A DNA stretch of 16,996 nt. Origin: Terriglobia bacterium. GTDB taxonomy: Bacteria; Acidobacteriota; Terriglobia; UBA7540. Below are positions 14,758-16,996 of this stretch, one piece after another; within the stretch, counting starts at the first letter, position 1; the number at the start of each line of letters is the position of its first letter. The stretch covers positions 1-16,996 of the forward strand of contig JASHTR010000613.1 in assembly GCA_030040455.1 (NCBI GenBank). The letters run 5' to 3'. Made by a program: the position numbers and the translations under genes. A model generated the notes under the pieces. The model saw nothing but the letters and a program-made list of their open reading frames with translations, was not told the DNA's origin and searched no databases.

Positions 14758-14799
14758 AGGCAGCGCTCAGCACTCAGCTTTCGGCAATCAGCTCAAGAT
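14758..14799. repeat. Family A repeat, copy 4 (left flank of S23 gene 2)
   Basis: Contains AGCTTTCGGCAATCAGC (14776-14792), the reverse complement in 16 of 17 positions of 15167-15183 on the far side of the S23 gene. It begins right after the ATPase 2 stop (TGAAGGCAGCGCTCAGC). Confidence 0.65.
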
Positions 14800-14811
14800 A
14801 AAGGAGTGCAT

Positions 14812-15171
14812 TTGAAGGACTTTCGAAAGCTGAATGTTTGGCAAAAAGCTTATCAGTTAACCCTCGACGTCTACAAAGCGACTAAGAGGTTCCCGAAAGA
14901 AGAGCTCTACGGCTTAACAAGCCAAATTCGTCGCTCGGCAGCTTCAATTCCAGCCAACATCGCAGAGGGCTGCGGCAGAAATGGCGATGCGGAATTTGGT
15001 CGTTTCCTTCACATTGCTATGGGATCGGCGAGCGAACTGGAATTCCATTTGCTGCTTGCGCGTGACCTTGACTTGCTGGATGAATCAGAGCAAGGCTCGC
15101 TATCGACGCAGACTATCGAAGTGAAGCGGATGCTTTCCGCGCTCATTCTTAAGCTGAAAGCTGACCGCTGA
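14812..15171 (+). CDS. Four-helix-bundle protein of the S23 family, copy 2
   Basis: A protein of 119 residues starting from TTG 14812, which has an ideal ribosome-binding site (AAGGAG, 5-base spacing); the GTG at 14806 overlaps that site and is less likely. Family features: MKDFRKLNVWQKAYQLTLDV, YGLTSQIRRSAASIPANIAEGCGR, FGRFLHIAMGSASELEFHLLLARDL. It is all-helical with no signal peptide, so cytoplasmic. It differs clearly from copy 1, so these are old paralogs or separate arrivals. The last residues (LKLKADR) and the TGA stop are encoded by repeat A5, and the gene is flanked by A copies in inverted orientation. Function unknown. Confidence 0.84.
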   Translation: MKDFRKLNVWQKAYQLTLDVYKATKRFPKEELYGLTSQIRRSAASIPANIAEGCGRNGDAEFGRFLHIAMGSASELEFHLLLARDLDLLDESEQGSLSTQTIEVKRMLSALILKLKADR

Positions 15172-15183
15172 TTGCTGAAAGCT
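15150..15183. repeat. Family A repeat, copy 5 (right flank of S23 gene 2)
   Basis: AAGCTGAAAGCTGACCGCTG and the following GATTGCTGAAAGCT. It overlaps the last codons and stop (15169-15171) of the S23 gene and forms an inverted pair with copy 4. Confidence 0.65.
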
Positions 15184-15222
15184 TTTCCCCAAGCGCGCTC
15201 AGGAGGGAGGGAATAACGGGAA

Positions 15223-16608
15223 ATGAAGATCGCGGCTTTCGCCTCGCCCCGCATTCTCGTCGCCGACGATCAGGCGGACATCCTTGAGGCACTCCGCCTG
15301 CTTCTGAAAGGCGAAGGGTATGTAGTTGAAACCGCATCGTCTCCGGGCGCGACGTTGCGACGCGCGGAGGACGCTGATTTTGACGCTCTCCTTGTCGACC
15401 TGAACTACACCCGCGATACGACTTCCGGCCAGGAGGGGCTGGACTTGCTGGCGCGCCTGCAAGCCCTTGATGGCACGCTGCCCGTGATCGTGATGACGGC
15501 CTGGGGCAGCGTGGATCTGGCCGTTGAAGCGATGCGGCGCGGTGCCCGCGACTTCATTCAAAAGCCCTGGGAGAACGCAAAGCTGCTGGCCACGCTCCGC
15601 ACCCACGTCGAGCTGAGCCGCGCCTTGCGCGAGGGCCGCAGGCTTGAGGCGGAGAATCGTCTTCTCCGCTCCGGCGCCGCGCCTCCGATGATCGCTCAAT
15701 CCCAAGCGATGCGGCGCGCGATCGAGGTGATTCACCGCGTCGCGTCGTCGAGTGCCAGCGTCCTGATCACCGGCGAGCACGGCTCCGGAAAGGAAGTTGT
15801 TGCCCGCACCCTGCACGCGCTGTCGGATCGCGCTTCCAAGCCTCTCATTACGGTCAATGCCGGGAGCATCCCGGAAGGGCTATTTGAGAGCGAGCTCTTC
15901 GGCCACGTCAAAGGCGCCTTCACGGACGCCAAGACGGACCGCGTGGGTCACTTCGAGCTCGCCTCGGGGGGAACGCTCTTCCTCGATGAGATTGCCAACG
16001 TCCCGCTCAGCCAGCAGGCCAAGCTGCTGCGGGCCATTGAAACCGGCGAATCGCAGCGCGTCGGTTCCTCCAAAACCTCGCGCGTGGACGTGCGGGTGCT
16101 TGCCGCAACGAATGCCAGCCTGGCGGAAGAGGTAGCGGCGGGCCGGTTTCGTGAAGATTTACTTTTCCGCCTGAACACGATTGAACTTCATCTTCCACCG
16201 CTGCGGGAGCGGCGGGAGGATATTTTGCCGCTGGCCGCCTATTTTCTCAGCCGGTTCTCGGAGCGTTACCGCAAGCCGCTGCCTGCGCTGGATTATGCGG
16301 CGGGAGAAGCCCTGGAGCGTTATGCCTGGCCGGGCAACGTCCGGGAACTCAGTCACGTCATCGAGCGGGCGGTCCTGATGGCGCAAACCGGCTCGGTCAC
16401 CGCTTCCGACCTGGGGCTTGCACCCGCCTCAGGCGCTCCAGTTCGCCTGGAAGGGATGCCGCTGGACGAGGTAGAGAAACATCTGATTCGTAGCGCTCTT
16501 CGCCGCTTCGAGGGTAACATCAGCCAGGCCGCCCAGGAACTGGGGCTCAGCCGCAGCGCGCTCTATCGCCGGCTCGAACGGTATGGGATGAAAAGCGGTG
16601 AAAATTAG
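15223..16608 (+). CDS. Sigma-54-dependent response regulator, NtrC family
   Basis: A 461-residue three-domain regulator. Receiver domain (about 10-128): acidic pair D15-D16, phospho-acceptor D59 (LLVDLNY), T92, K114. AAA+ domain (about 157-390): Walker A GEHGSGKE (184-191), sigma-54 contact loop GAFTDA (231-236), Walker B GGTLFLDE (249-256), then FREDLLFRLNTIELHLPPLR. C-terminal Fis-type helix-turn-helix (about 424-458: ISQAAQELGLSRSALYRRLE). When phosphorylated it should remodel RNA polymerase holoenzyme with sigma-54. The last Gly of the canonical GAFTGA loop is Asp, a variant that recurs in part of the family. An in-frame stop just upstream fixes the start at or after this ATG; AGGAGGGAGG lies 12 bases away, GGGAA nearer. 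It follows the ABC/S23 genes and precedes a probable sensor kinase gene. Confidence 0.94.
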   Translation: MKIAAFASPRILVADDQADILEALRLLLKGEGYVVETASSPGATLRRAEDADFDALLVDLNYTRDTTSGQEGLDLLARLQALDGTLPVIVMTAWGSVDLAVEAMRRGARDFIQKPWENAKLLATLRTHVELSRALREGRRLEAENRLLRSGAAPPMIAQSQAMRRAIEVIHRVASSSASVLITGEHGSGKEVVARTLHALSDRASKPLITVNAGSIPEGLFESELFGHVKGAFTDAKTDRVGHFELASGGTLFLDEIANVPLSQQAKLLRAIETGESQRVGSSKTSRVDVRVLAATNASLAEEVAAGRFREDLLFRLNTIELHLPPLRERREDILPLAAYFLSRFSERYRKPLPALDYAAGEALERYAWPGNVRELSHVIERAVLMAQTGSVTASDLGLAPASGAPVRLEGMPLDEVEKHLIRSALRRFEGNISQAAQELGLSRSALYRRLERYGMKSGEN

Positions 16609-16639
16609 GTGCCAGGTTTCAGGCGCCAGGAAGCTTTCA

Positions 16640-16683
16640 GCGATCAGCATTCAGCCTATTGGTGCGTGCTGAACGCTGATCGC
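16640..16683. repeat. Family A repeat, copy 6 (hairpin)
   Basis: Arms GCGATCAGCATTCAGC (16640-16655) and GCTGAACGCTGATCGC (16668-16683) pair in 15 of 16 positions around a 12-base loop. An alternative pairing GGTGCG/CGCACC overlaps it. The rest of the gap after the regulator gene, 16684-16799, shows nothing recognisable. Confidence 0.7.
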
Positions 16684-16922
16684 ACCTTGGTAGCCACCAC
16701 CTCCTATTCACGGGGCGTCAGTCCGGCTCCAAAAAAGGCAATCAAGATGTGCGTAGGGTGAATATCTTCATCTTGACGTTCGCCAAGGCACGATAGCATA
16801 TGACCGGCCATCCCAAACCCTCAATCCCGGATACTCCGGCGTTCCCAAGCTTTCCCGCTCTCCTTGCCGGCAACGGATCGGTCGGGGCTGAATGCCGCCT
16901 GACAAGTGGTTATGATATTTCT

Positions 16923-16996
16923 ATGTCGGGCACAAATCCCCGCATCCCCAAGCTTACCTTTGTGCGGCGCATCATTGGAATGGCGATGCTGGCCGG
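16923..16996 (+). CDS. N-terminus of a probable sensor histidine kinase (3' partial)
   Basis: The frame is open to the window edge: MSGTNPRIPKLTFVRRIIGM then AMLA. A short basic cytoplasmic start running into a hydrophobic helix with the form (L/F)xxRRIxxxAxLAG is how many membrane NtrY/NtrB-like kinases begin. The place directly after an NtrC-type regulator supports this. The same frame is open back to an ATG at 16800, which would add a Pro-rich 41-residue leader that looks non-coding. Neither start has a good ribosome-binding site. Only 24 residues are seen, so the identity rests mainly on context. Confidence 0.4.
   Translation, partial: MSGTNPRIPKLTFVRRIIGMAMLA

Noticed and set aside
10966..15183. 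A diversity-generating retroelement, suggested by the Avd-like four-helix-bundle proteins
   Set aside because: There is no reverse transcriptase and no template/variable repeat pair in the window.
15199..15816. Minus-strand open frame of 205 codons
   Set aside because: It is a shadow of the GC-rich receiver and AAA+ coding sequence; no motif.
16800..16922. N-terminal extension of the last partial gene to ATG 16800
   Set aside because: The added residues are Pro-rich with no ribosome-binding site close to the ATG; ATG 16923 gives a typical basic start before a membrane helix, though certainty is low.

Overview
The window reads as chromosomal DNA of an acidobacterium (Acidobacteriota), fairly GC-rich and gene-dense. 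The main evidence is four large permeases with the architecture of the ADOP family (acidobacterial duplicated orphan permeases: two MacB_PCD/FtsX halves in one chain, about 800 residues). These are accompanied by a PIN-toxin-rich accessory content, a REP-associated transposase and many short palindromic intergenic repeats. No rRNA, tRNA or CRISPR was seen. The assignment is inferred from gene families, not from a phylogenetic marker.

Layout. Positions 1-4608 hold two tandem ADOP permeases, P1 (5' end outside the window) and P2. Positions 4665-7057 are an accessory block. It contains two minus-strand VapBC-type toxin-antitoxin pairs (AbrB/VapB + PIN, then ribbon-helix-helix + PIN), with a small secreted retropepsin-like aspartyl protease gene on the plus strand between them. 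From 7081 to the end everything is on the plus strand: ABC ATPase 1, a REP-flanked Y1/RAYT transposase, permease P3, a four-helix-bundle (S23) gene, permease P4, ABC ATPase 2, a second S23 gene, a sigma-54-dependent response regulator, and the first codons of what looks like its sensor kinase.

How it fits together. P3, P4 and the two ATPases could form MacB/LolCDE-type complexes, with the NtrC-type regulator and its probable kinase as control. No membrane-fusion protein or TolC-like gene is in view. ADOP permeases were named 'orphan' because ATPase genes were normally not beside them, so this arrangement is an exception worth checking.

The most unusual signal is in the gaps. At least four families of short palindromic repeats fill almost every intergenic space, and many begin at, or contain, the stop codons of the neighbouring genes. 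The RAYT gene has 22-bp perfect inverted repeats whose left copy contains its first ATG and whose right copy contains its stop codon. Both S23 genes and the second vapBC pair are bracketed by repeat copies. Both antitoxin genes show a strong sigma-70-like promoter placed so that transcription should start at, or one base before, the ATG, with a palindromic operator over the start codon. This predicts leaderless, autorepressed messages.
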